A stretch of 44,272 nucleotides of DNA from positions 1 through 44,272 of the IMG/VR virus record IMGVR_UViG_3300042542_005028; one strand, written 5' to 3'. Shown here piece after piece: positions 23,401 through 29,151 of this stretch. The position numbers were made by a program, and so were the translations under genes. Source of the stretch: a virus. The notes under the pieces were generated by a model, which was not told the DNA's origin, searched no databases, and saw only the letters and a list, made by a program, of their open reading frames with translations. Positions within the stretch are counted from its first letter, which is position 1. Every line of letters begins with the position of its first letter.

Positions 23401-25780
23401 TAGTAATAACGTAAGTCCAGGATATGAAGCAGTTTATACTGATAATGATATTACATATGATGCATCTGATAATTTATTAACATTAGGTAAATTAAATTTA
23501 TCAAATGCAACTGCTTCAACAATCACTGCAATACTAACTAGAGGTGCAGATAATAATTTCCAATTATCAGCACAAAATGGGTCATCAAATAATGCCAGTG
23601 GACAAGAAGTTTCTAGATTTGGCATCAATTATGGTGGTGGTTCGTGGAACAGTTACTTTAAATTTATTAGAGGTGGTGGCGCCGTAGATGGTTCTATTGT
23701 AATCGCCACAAATAATACTGATAGAGTTCAAATTGATTCTAGTGGAAATGTTTTACCTCAAGGAACTTCTGGAACTTTAAATCTTGGTGGTTCTTCTAAC
23801 CGTTGGGATACAGTTTATGCAAAGACTTTTGATGGTTTAAATAATATTACCACCACAGATCTTCAAACTGGTAACTTATTGGTTACTGGTATTGCTACAG
23901 TCAATGGATTCTTTAGACCTTCTGTTGGTTCTGGTGCAGATAAAGGAATTTACTGGCAACCTAATCCTGCCGGTGGTGCTGGTGATGAAGCATTTATTAG
24001 ATATTATGTAGAATCTGGAGAAGATACAAGATTACATATTGGTATTAGAAATGATGCCGTATCGGGAAATTCTGATGATATTTACTTGGAAGCATCTATA
24101 GTTAATGTTTCTAATGCTCTTACATCTCCACAACTTACAAACAGTGGTTTTGATTTTATTTTAGGTAATGGTGATCAATCATCAAGAGGTAATTCCGGAA
24201 CTTCCAGAGCATTAGTCAAGGGGTCTGGATCAACTCTTACATTAAATTTTGCTGGAGATTTTACTGGCGGTATAGTTGCTGGAAGTAGGTTATATCCATC
24301 ATCAGATGTAACTTTAAATCTTGGCGAATCTACTAATCGCTGGAATGAAGTACATGCTAATACTTTTGTCGGCAATTTTACTGGAAGTTTACAACCATCT
24401 GGATCAACCGCTTTTACAATACCAGAAACATCCAATGCTTCGGCATGGATTAAATTAGGTACTTTTGCTGCAGGTCAAAGTGGACAAACTCTTGCTATTA
24501 CTGTAGTATCTCATTCTGGTTATAATGCTAGTGCAGCACAAAATCAATATACTATTTTATATTTTAAGACATCTAACGGATCTAATAATCAATCTGGATT
24601 TTATGGAGATGCTTCTGCAATTCTTTTTTCGGGATTAGGTGGAACAACTAGTGCTCCCAGTATTTTTAGAATTGTTCAAGACACCACATCTTCATATTCA
24701 ATTTATGGAAATTTTGGTGCATATACTGGATCTTATTCAACATATCAAGTTCAACATGGTGCAAATTGGACTCATAGTGGAACCATAGTTTCCACTCCAA
24801 CGGGAACATTTATTGATATAACTCCAACAAATCAGGTTGGTCCTCAAGGTGACACTGGCCCTACGGGTCCTCCTGGTCCTAGTGTTACTGGACCTCCTGG
24901 TCCTCCTGGTCCTAGTGTTACTGGACCTCCTGGTCCTCCTGGTCCTAGTGTTACTGGACCTCCTGGTCCTAGTGTTACTGGTCCTCCTGGTCCTCCTGGT
25001 CCTAGTGTTACTGGACCTCCTGGTCCTCCTGGTCCTAGTGTTACTGGACCTCCTGGTCCTCCTGGTCCTAGTGTTACTGGTCCTCCTGGTCCTCCTGGTC
25101 CTAGTGTTACTGGTCCTCCCGGACCTGCTGGTTCTCCTGGCACTGCTGGTTCTCCCGGTCCTTCAGGTGTTACTAATATAACTGTAACACAAACTGGATA
25201 TTCTTGCCCACCGCCAATAACTGCAAGTGGATCAACCATTACGATTGCTTCAAATAGCAATGCTTATGGCGCAAGATATATACAATCAACAGCACCAGTA
25301 AGTCCTTGTGATGGAGATCTTTGGTATGATACTGGTGGAACAGGACCAGGAAGTATTCCAGTCGGTGGAATTATTATGTGGTCTGGATCTATTGCAACTA
25401 TTCCAGCAGGATGGGCACTTTGCAATGGAGGAAATGGAACGCCAAATTTACAGGATAGATTTATTGTTGGCGCTGGTAGCGGATATGGTCCTGGTGCTAC
25501 TGGTGGTGAGAATTCCGTAACTCTTAGTGAAACTACAATGCCACAACATAGGCACTATTATGGATTTGCACAGGGATCAAATGGTGCTATTAATAATGGA
25601 TACATTGGTATTACTGATGTAAATAATACAGGAAATGTTGCTGAACTTGAGCAGAGTGGTGGCAATGATGGGCAAGCATTAGCGGCATTCTATGCAGCAT
25701 CTAATGTTGCTGGTGGAAGTCAACCACACGAAAACAGACCTCCATACTATGCACTTGCTTTCATTATGAGAATTGTATAA
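20450..25780 (+). CDS. Giant fibre protein with collagen-like stalk and tail-collar tip
   Basis: The 1776-residue protein is one of two giant fibres. Around residues 170-220 is the Leu-Asp-Leu-Asn-Gly ... Thr-Ile-Tyr-Asp module shared with 16549. Residues 230-1300 are a long series of Val-Ser-Gly-x-Ser-Thr-Phe / Val-Thr-Gly-Val-x-Thr repeats with recent internal duplications. Residues 1464-1573 are collagen-like (Gly-Pro-Pro units broken by Ser-Val-Thr). The C-terminal 170 residues hold a phage tail-collar domain (Gly-Gly-Ile-Ile-Met-Trp-Ser-Gly, Ile-Pro-Ala-Gly-Trp-Ala-Leu-Cys-Asn-Gly, Leu-Gln-Asp-Arg-Phe-Ile-Val-Gly-Ala-Gly) and end Pro-Pro-Tyr-Tyr-Ala-Leu-x-x-Ile-Met-Arg-Ile. It probably forms a trimeric receptor-binding fibre. 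Confidence 0.85.
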   Translation: MPKYLSGRVKLASQGTLGTDRYQYLGLNQVEPNLGSPPIGGDIVPDGQQYQIISFPDYPGRRYWVPVGGGLIPGSITVFDEGFLVGGISSTTQLTFVGAAVSAFGITNPVPGIGVTIRIFSPGNDSEVLFNQSNEFTTSPIFKFNSTVGLLTAGNSLNVGLGGTYFTVIGVGSVGIRTANPTQELDLNGNLRLRGTIYDYNNQPGNPNEILVKNNFGGLVWINQSSVRAGAGGTYRNVQFHNSAGLVDGASNFVYNEVSQRVGIGSTIPTVTLDVLGISSFKGQTTIDFLNVTGVTTSSTLNVTGITTTRGLIVSGVSTLGFITGTNAYFTGIVTANKFNGSLDVVTDLYVSGFSTFKKLVYIDSNLGVSGLTTLSNLKVSGISTFDSQVNINNLNVTGVGTFDNIKIDTNTIYTTTGNLILDSLSGTTQIDDKIYVTDTTDSNDKDNGSIITEGGVGIEKNLNVGGSFRVAGVTTLAANGGITTTGGNLSVGGNLSVVGVTTLAANGGITTTGGDLYIGGSLNVKQTVNPDFVKTNRLQVTGISSLDSTTVVGGDTIINNGPILQVSGINSSVYIGGNIGLGSTNPTSKLYIVGDAFITGFTTLGTGATSRGTLFANQLSVAGFSTFVGLVTSRSTLFTNQLSASGFSTFVGLVTSRSTLFANQLSVAGVSTFNGNVILGDENSDLVTFNSRVNSSIIPSANNTYSLGASGLAWDSVWAQTFNGRFVGTADEAVKVSTGTTTGTSSYYLTFVDSNNDPRENEFLYTDSEITYNPSTDLLSVGKLYVSGISTFNSSAIFNNNISVGGIATFSGNASFNGNVILGNENSDLVTFNSRVNSSIIPSNSGTLDLGSPSNLWGTIYTTTIVGSVTGIADTAKQLQTSRNFSINGTGSVINAGDVSASVVSFNGTQNVVLNGSLKNVTGLTAGTYGDSTTIPVVSVNAQGIVTSITTTGVNFSTATVQNADNIKTTSSTSSTLYPTFVDSNNVSPGYEAVYTDNDITYDASDNLLTLGKLNLSNATASTITAILTRGADNNFQLSAQNGSSNNASGQEVSRFGINYGGGSWNSYFKFIRGGGAVDGSIVIATNNTDRVQIDSSGNVLPQGTSGTLNLGGSSNRWDTVYAKTFDGLNNITTTDLQTGNLLVTGIATVNGFFRPSVGSGADKGIYWQPNPAGGAGDEAFIRYYVESGEDTRLHIGIRNDAVSGNSDDIYLEASIVNVSNALTSPQLTNSGFDFILGNGDQSSRGNSGTSRALVKGSGSTLTLNFAGDFTGGIVAGSRLYPSSDVTLNLGESTNRWNEVHANTFVGNFTGSLQPSGSTAFTIPETSNASAWIKLGTFAAGQSGQTLAITVVSHSGYNASAAQNQYTILYFKTSNGSNNQSGFYGDASAILFSGLGGTTSAPSIFRIVQDTTSSYSIYGNFGAYTGSYSTYQVQHGANWTHSGTIVSTPTGTFIDITPTNQVGPQGDTGPTGPPGPSVTGPPGPPGPSVTGPPGPPGPSVTGPPGPSVTGPPGPPGPSVTGPPGPPGPSVTGPPGPPGPSVTGPPGPPGPSVTGPPGPAGSPGTAGSPGPSGVTNITVTQTGYSCPPPITASGSTITIASNSNAYGARYIQSTAPVSPCDGDLWYDTGGTGPGSIPVGGIIMWSGSIATIPAGWALCNGGNGTPNLQDRFIVGAGSGYGPGATGGENSVTLSETTMPQHRHYYGFAQGSNGAINNGYIGITDVNNTGNVAELEQSGGNDGQALAAFYAASNVAGGSQPHENRPPYYALAFIMRIV
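21866..21993 (+). repeat. Direct repeat of 47 bp in the giant fibre gene
   Basis: Identical 47-bp copies at 21866-21912 and 21947-21993 (offset 81 bp, 27 codons) encode Gly-Val-Thr-Thr-Leu-Ala-Ala-Asn-Gly-Gly-Ile-Thr-Thr-Thr-Gly-Gly. Perfect identity points to a recent duplication. Confidence 0.85.
22291..22456 (+). repeat. Tandem 69-bp repeats (about 2.4 copies) in the giant fibre gene
   Basis: Units start at 22291, 22360 and 22429 (the last partial) with few substitutions. Each encodes 23 residues around Leu-Phe-x-Asn-Gln-Leu-Ser-x-x-Gly-Phe-Ser-Thr-Phe-Val-Gly-Leu-Val-Thr-Ser-Arg. Confidence 0.85.
22467..22980 (+). repeat. Pair of 85-bp direct repeats in the giant fibre gene
   Basis: Copies at 22467-22551 and 22896-22980 differ at two bases and are 429 bp (143 codons) apart in the same frame. 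The encoded Asn-Gly-Asn-Val-Ile-Leu-Gly-x-Glu-Asn-Ser-Asp-Leu-Val-Thr-Phe is therefore duplicated. Confidence 0.85.
24839..25168 (+). repeat. Collagen-like Gly-X-Y repeat tract
   Basis: About 110 codons of Gly-X-Y triplets inside the giant fibre gene. Eight copies end in Gly-Pro-Ser-Val-Thr; the usual unit is Gly-Pro-Pro-Gly-Pro-Pro-Gly-Pro-Ser-Val-Thr (33 bp), and one copy lacks a Gly-Pro-Pro triplet. Val-Thr adds two residues, so the Gly-X-Y phase is interrupted once per unit. The tract is GC-rich against an AT-rich background and ends in Gly-Pro-Ala-Gly-Ser-Pro-Gly. Confidence 0.92.
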
Positions 25781-25786
25781 TTAAAT

Positions 25787-26713
25787 ATGAAAATAAGAAT
25801 AAATGGTAGTTGGGTTGATACTTCACTGTATATTCGTGATGGGGGTGTTTGGAAGTATATTGGTGGGAATCCTTCTTCAGCAAATGAAATAGTTGTTTAT
25901 ATAACATCAACAACCACAAATGTAAATGTAGCATCTCTTTTTGGTTCCTATTGGACTCAAAATATAAGAAAAAAATTAATTATTAATCCTGGAGTTAATG
26001 TAGGAGCAACAAACTCTGCTAATTATGCATTAGTAATTCCTTCAGGATTGAGTAGATCATTAGCAATTGATAACTTTGGATCTATTCTCGGTGCAGGTGG
26101 ATTGGCAAATAGTGGTACTGGTGGAAATGCAATTCTTGCAAACTCATCAGTATCAATTAATAATCAAGGAACCATTTATGCTGGAGGTGGTGGAGGAGGA
26201 ATAGGAGGTGCTGGCGGACTGGGATTTTATGATTGTAGTTATATACAAATTCTTGGTGCCACCGGAGCTCCTGGGATTTCAGGATGTAATGAAGTTTGTC
26301 AATACTGGTTCCAGAATTATGATGCATTTTGTAATTCAGGATGTGAAGGTTATTTTATTGGGGATGAGGTTTCTATACAATATAATACCTGCTCAGAGTG
26401 TGGAGTATGGGTATATCAAAATTGTTATAGTGGTGGAGGTGCTGGAGGTTCAGGTGGTCTAGGACAAGGATTTAATCAAAATTTAACGGGTGGTTCTCCT
26501 GGAGGTGCTGGTGGTCTTAATGCTGGTGTCGGAGGATTTGGTGGAACAGGTGGTAATTGGGGTCAATCTGGTGGTAATGGATTTTCCGGATCTAATGGAA
26601 ACTATACTGAAGGTAATGTTGGTGGTCCTGGTGGACTTGCTGGTTTTTATATAGTAAATAATGGAAATGTAACATGGACTAATCTAGGAACAGTGGCGGG
26701 TAGAGTGATATAA
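25787..26713 (+). CDS. Polyglycine-rich adhesin-like tip protein with Cys-rich insert
   Basis: The 308-residue protein starts with a short Trp-containing domain (Asn-Gly-Ser-Trp-Val, Gly-Val-Trp-Lys-Tyr-Ile-Gly-Gly) and a beta segment. It then becomes glycine-rich: Asn-Asn-Gln-Gly-Thr-Ile-Tyr-Ala-Gly6 near residue 126-138, and repeated Gly-Gly-x-Gly-Gly runs at 215-290. This recalls the polyglycine-II sandwich of T-even gp38 adhesins and glycine-rich tail-fibre tips of other phages. Between the glycine blocks (150-213) lie eight Cys (150, 167, 171, 182, 186, 202, 205, 213). It directly follows the giant fibre gene and may form or cap its receptor-binding tip (inference). Confidence 0.72.
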   Translation: MKIRINGSWVDTSLYIRDGGVWKYIGGNPSSANEIVVYITSTTTNVNVASLFGSYWTQNIRKKLIINPGVNVGATNSANYALVIPSGLSRSLAIDNFGSILGAGGLANSGTGGNAILANSSVSINNQGTIYAGGGGGGIGGAGGLGFYDCSYIQILGATGAPGISGCNEVCQYWFQNYDAFCNSGCEGYFIGDEVSIQYNTCSECGVWVYQNCYSGGGAGGSGGLGQGFNQNLTGGSPGGAGGLNAGVGGFGGTGGNWGQSGGNGFSGSNGNYTEGNVGGPGGLAGFYIVNNGNVTWTNLGTVAGRVI

Positions 26714-26747
26714 TATATACTATACAATTTAAGTTTTATAAAATTTT

Positions 26748-27248
26748 ATGAAATATACAATTTTAGAGATTCTTCCTGGACAAATTCGTGTTGAGTTTGA
26801 AGATAACTCCTGGGCAATAGTTCCTATTCTACCTAATGCTTCACTAGAAGATATTGATGATGCCGTATCTCAATATGATCCTGATTTTCTCTTAAAACCA
26901 GAAAGTATTATAAATCCAGATATTTCAATTGGTGATCAAAGAGAATCCAAGAAAGTAGATAATATTCAACCAGTAGAAAATCAGTCTACACCACAAAGTA
27001 ATACTCAAGATAATTCCTCATTATTAAGTATTATATCACCAATTAATCTAGCATTATCAGAATATTTTCATAGACATGGAGATTCCAGAGTTAGAGATTT
27101 GTTAGATACAAAAATTTCCGAATATATTTCATCTTCGCAAATTTCAGCAGATCTATTAATAACTAAAATATCTAATATGTCTGAAATATATACTCCAGAA
27201 GATATAATGGCACAAGCAGAGGCAGAATTAAATGCAGAACAATCCTGA
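26748..27248 (+). CDS. Protein downstream of the fibre genes, function unknown
   Basis: The 166-residue product has a small N-terminal beta region (Met-Lys-Tyr-Thr-Ile-Leu-Glu-Ile-Leu-Pro-Gly-Gln-Ile-Arg-Val-Glu-Phe-Glu-Asp), a polar Gln/Ser/Asn linker (about 65-95) and a helical C-terminal half rich in Ser, Ile and Glu. Small acidic proteins of this type after fibre genes are often fibre assembly chaperones, but no family motif is visible, so this is only a positional guess. A 17-base overlap links it to the small zinc protein. Confidence 0.65.
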   Translation: MKYTILEILPGQIRVEFEDNSWAIVPILPNASLEDIDDAVSQYDPDFLLKPESIINPDISIGDQRESKKVDNIQPVENQSTPQSNTQDNSSLLSIISPINLALSEYFHRHGDSRVRDLLDTKISEYISSSQISADLLITKISNMSEIYTPEDIMAQAEAELNAEQS

Positions 27249-27393
27249 AAATCGTCAAGCAGTAGACAAAATGAAAATTTGTTTACAATGCGAACATTTT
27301 CTAAAACCAACGCGCCAATGTAAAAAATGTGGATGTTTTATGCCTCTTAAGGTAAGAATTCCCGGTCAAAAATGCCCTATTGATAAATGGTAA
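27232..27393 (+). CDS. Small zinc-ribbon protein
   Basis: A 53-residue protein with Cys17-x-x-Cys20, Cys30-x-x-Cys33-x-Cys35 and Cys48, ending Ile-Pro-Gly-Gln-Lys-Cys-Pro-Ile-Asp-Lys-Trp. The Gln-Cys-Lys-Lys-Cys-Gly-Cys-x-Met-Pro core and the Cys-Pro-Ile-x-Lys-Trp end are typical of a small conserved cyanophage protein seen near fibre genes. Zinc binding is likely; the role is unknown. It ends 4 bases before the oxygenase gene. Confidence 0.72.
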   Translation: MQNNPENRQAVDKMKICLQCEHFLKPTRQCKKCGCFMPLKVRIPGQKCPIDKW

Positions 27394-27397
27394 TTAA

Positions 27398-27994
27398 ATG
27401 AATGATTTAATTCAAGTTATTAAAGTTCTTGATGAACATGAACTGAAAATTGTTAACTCATATGTTGATGAATTGCCATTTCAAGAAAATACTGTTTTTA
27501 ATTCTAATGGATCAACAAAAATTGATATTTCAGTAAGATCAAGTCTTGGTTCCTCAATGAATGATGATCATGGAGCGACTAAACTTCTTCATGAAAAAAT
27601 AAATCAATCTCTTTTAGGATATAAAGAAAGAGTTATTTGTATTAATCAAATGTTTCAATATTATCCAATTCCCGGTGGTTTCAATACAACTTCTCATCGA
27701 GAATCAATTCAAGTGTTAGAATATCGCCCAGATCAAGAATATAAGTTTCATCACGATACTTCAAATGATCCGAACTTAAAAGAATACCATAGACAAATTT
27801 CAGTTGTAGTTTATTTAAATGATGGATTTGAAGGTGGTGGAACAGAATTCCCACATCAGACTTTTAAACCACCTGCTGGATATGGTTTATTTTTTCCATC
27901 AAACTGGTGTTTTCCCCATTCTGGACAAAAGGTTTTGAGTGGTAAAAAAAGAGTCGCAGTAACCTGGTATTATGTAGATGACCACAGTGCTTGA
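27398..27994 (+). CDS. 2OG-Fe(II) oxygenase, prolyl 4-hydroxylase-like
   Basis: These enzymes hydroxylate side chains using Fe(II), O2 and 2-oxoglutarate. The 198-residue protein has the iron triad His118-x-Asp120 and His174, and Arg185 for 2-oxoglutarate (Gly-Lys-Lys-Arg-Val-Ala-Val-Thr-Trp-Tyr-Tyr). Tyr-Leu-Asn-Asp-Gly-Phe-Glu-Gly-Gly-Gly-Thr-Glu-Phe precedes the second His. This is the P4H alpha-subunit-type fold, and P4H-like genes are common in marine T4-like phages. It is about 2.2 kb downstream of the collagen-like tract, on the same strand with short gaps, so Pro hydroxylation of that fibre is an attractive but unproven role. Confidence 0.9.
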   Translation: MNDLIQVIKVLDEHELKIVNSYVDELPFQENTVFNSNGSTKIDISVRSSLGSSMNDDHGATKLLHEKINQSLLGYKERVICINQMFQYYPIPGGFNTTSHRESIQVLEYRPDQEYKFHHDTSNDPNLKEYHRQISVVVYLNDGFEGGGTEFPHQTFKPPAGYGLFFPSNWCFPHSGQKVLSGKKRVAVTWYYVDDHSA

Positions 27995-28019
27995 CACCCC
28001 GACTCATATGCCCTATAAT
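27991..28019 (+). promoter_or_regulatory. Consensus sigma70 promoter
   Basis: TTGACA (27991-27996), 17-base spacer, TATAAT (28014-28019). Both hexamers are perfect. It begins at the oxygenase stop codon and reads into the small genes at 28046. Confidence 0.9.
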
Positions 28020-28045
28020 ACTGGGGTAATCACGAAAACGACCTG

Positions 28046-28237
28046 ATGCCCGCTGAAACTGAAGAGTTCTTAACCAAATGCGTAGTTGATACACTTGCTC
28101 GTAAGTTTTATCTCTACTCTAGCGAAGGAAGCGAAAAAATGGTAGAATGTGAAACGGTTGATCAGTTTATGAATGTTCTGGAAGTAGTACGCACTCAGGT
28201 AAGTGATAATTGCCTTGCTTATACAGATCCTCTTTGA
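28046..28237 (+). CDS. Small protein upstream of the Phd-like gene, unknown
   Basis: A 63-residue acidic protein: Met-Pro-Ala-Glu-Thr-Glu-Glu-Phe-Leu-Thr-Lys-Cys-Val-Val-Asp-Thr-Leu, then Phe-Tyr-Leu-Tyr-Ser-Ser-Glu-Gly and a helical C-terminus. ATG 28046 is 26 bases after the consensus -10. It lies two bases before the antitoxin-like gene and is surely co-transcribed. Nothing in it resembles a known toxin. Function unknown. Confidence 0.7.
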   Translation: MPAETEEFLTKCVVDTLARKFYLYSSEGSEKMVECETVDQFMNVLEVVRTQVSDNCLAYTDPL

Positions 28238-28239
28238 AA

Positions 28240-28413
28240 ATGGAAGTTTTTACAGTGGAAGAGTTTCAAGAAAGATTCGACGAACTTATGGAACGAGTCG
28301 AAAATGGTGAACACTTGGGTATTGTCAATGAGAATGGGCAGGCAGCGGTTATGATGCCTGCCAATGACGATCTTATACGAATACACACTGAGTTAAACAA
28401 CGAAGCACCTTGA
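28240..28413 (+). CDS. Phd/YefM-like antitoxin domain protein (orphan)
   Basis: The 57-residue product (ATG 28240; a start at 28210 would lie inside the preceding gene) reads Val-Glu-Glu-Phe-Gln-Glu-Arg-Phe-Asp-Glu-Leu-Met-Glu-Arg-Val-Glu-Asn-Gly-Glu, then Gly-Ile-Val-Asn-Glu-Asn-Gly-Gln-Ala-Ala-Val-Met-Met-Pro. This is the Phd/YefM DNA-binding fold: an acidic helix, Gly-Glu, then a strand with Val-Met-x-Pro. The usual toxin-binding C-terminal helix is very short and no RelE- or Doc-like toxin is adjacent. It could neutralise a host toxin or act as a repressor. Confidence 0.72.
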   Translation: MEVFTVEEFQERFDELMERVENGEHLGIVNENGQAAVMMPANDDLIRIHTELNNEAP

Positions 28414-28438
28414 CAAAGAGTTCCAGATCCTCTATAAT
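28410..28438 (+). promoter_or_regulatory. Consensus sigma70 promoter for tRNA region
   Basis: TTGACA (28410-28415), 17-base spacer, TATAAT (28433-28438), 13 bases before the first tRNA. Transcription would start almost at the tRNA 5' end. Confidence 0.9.
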
Positions 28439-28451
28439 TGATCTGGTTCAA

Positions 28452-28539
28452 GCGAGTGAGACTTGGTAGTCAGAGGAGTCTTATAAACTCTTTCCGCCAG
28501 ATTAGCGGCTTTGACCTGGTTCGAATCCAGGCACTCGTA
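28452..28539 (+). tRNA. Class II tRNA-like gene, anticodon UAU as folded (identity uncertain)
   Basis: Acceptor GCGAGTG (28452-28458) pairs with CACTCGT (28532-28538, first pair G-U), discriminator A28539. T-arm CCTGG-TTCGAAT-CCAGG is perfect. Anticodon stem GGAGT/ACTCT closes the loop CTTATAA, giving anticodon TAT (codon AUA). A 23-base variable region contains a CCGC/GCGG stem, so the body is class II (normal for Leu, Ser, Tyr), which conflicts with Ile. The region between acceptor and anticodon stem is only 16 bases, about 3 short, with a 3-4-bp D-stem (GACT...AGTC). The gene may be a decayed or recoded tRNA-Leu. No CCA is encoded. Confidence 0.7.
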
Positions 28540-28561
28540 TTACTCTAAACTACACTTAGAG

Positions 28562-28569
28562 TATAAATA
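28562..28569 (+). promoter_or_regulatory. Late promoter-like TATAAATA before HNH gene
   Basis: Exact TATAAATA, 24 bases before ATG 28594, suggesting the inserted HNH gene is read late. Confidence 0.55.
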
Positions 28570-28593
28570 AAAGTGTAGAGTGATCTAACTATT

Positions 28594-29007
28594 ATGCAAG
28601 GACAATGTAAAAACTGCAGTAAATCATTCGATTTTTTCCCATCTCAAGGAAAAGGATTTTATTGTTCAAATAAATGCCAGCAAGAAGATTACTACAAACA
28701 AAATATCACTGATTGGTTATCTAAAAAAATAACTGGAAAACAGGGAGATGGTAGACCAAGTGATTTTGTGAGAAAATATTTGCTTGAAGAAGCAAATTAT
28801 AAATGTACAGAATGTGGGTGGGGAAAACCAAATCCAATAAATGGAATTGTTTATCTTGAAATTGATCACATTAATGGTTCCCGAGATAATGGATATAAGG
28901 AAAATTTAAGAGTACTATGTCCAAATTGTCATACTTTAACTGATACTTACAAAACTTTAAATAAAAAAATTGGGTATCATAAAAAAAGAAAACAATTAAA
29001 TGAATAA
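28594..29007 (+). CDS. HNH endonuclease (free-standing, between tRNAs)
   Basis: The 137-residue protein has an N-terminal zinc knuckle (Cys5, Cys8, Cys24, Cys28), then an HNH domain. Cys71-x-x-Cys74, Glu-Ile-Asp91-His92-Ile-Asn-Gly-Ser, Asn104 (Glu-Asn-Leu-Arg) and Cys109-Pro-Asn-Cys112-His113 are the zinc- and metal-binding residues of the beta-beta-alpha nuclease. Such free-standing HNH genes in T4-like phages often behave as homing endonucleases. It sits between two tRNA genes and has its own late-type promoter. The target site is unknown. Confidence 0.9.
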   Translation: MQGQCKNCSKSFDFFPSQGKGFYCSNKCQQEDYYKQNITDWLSKKITGKQGDGRPSDFVRKYLLEEANYKCTECGWGKPNPINGIVYLEIDHINGSRDNGYKENLRVLCPNCHTLTDTYKTLNKKIGYHKKRKQLNE

Positions 29008-29036
29008 AAACTATTTGCTATTTGCGAATAGCGAAT

Positions 29037-29109
29037 GCTCGTTTAGCTCTCTGGCGAAAGCGCGGTCCTCATAAGACCTGATAGACTGGTTCGATCCCAG
29101 TAACGAGCA
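29037..29109 (+). tRNA. tRNA with CAU anticodon (Met, or Ile2 if lysidine-modified)
   Basis: A 73-base cloverleaf: acceptor GCTCGTT/AACGAGC (7 perfect pairs), A73; D-arm GCTC...AGC; anticodon stem CGGTC/GACCT with loop CTCATAA (anticodon CAT); 5-base variable loop; T-arm ACTGG-TTCGATC-CCAGT. The outermost anticodon-stem pair is mismatched. No CCA is encoded. Sequence alone does not separate elongator Met from the AUA-reading Ile2 species. Confidence 0.88.
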
Positions 29110-29110
29110 C

Positions 29111-29139
29111 TTGACTATTATGATTCTTTGAGTTATAAT
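29111..29139 (+). promoter_or_regulatory. Sigma70-like promoter for third tRNA
   Basis: TTGACT (29111-29116), 17-base spacer, TATAAT (29134-29139), 12 bases before the tRNA at 29152. Confidence 0.85.
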
Positions 29140-29151
29140 AGTCTCATACAC

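Noticed and set aside
24837-25260. Leu/Val-rich + strand ORF and Gly/Pro-rich minus-strand ORF over the collagen tract
   Set aside because: Both arise from reading the 33-bp collagen repeat in other frames; the real frame continues the giant fibre.
29037-29109. Calling the CAU tRNA an initiator tRNA-fMet
   Set aside because: The acceptor starts with a normal first pair (G-C) and lacks the three G:C pairs of the initiator anticodon stem; elongator Met or Ile2 fits better.
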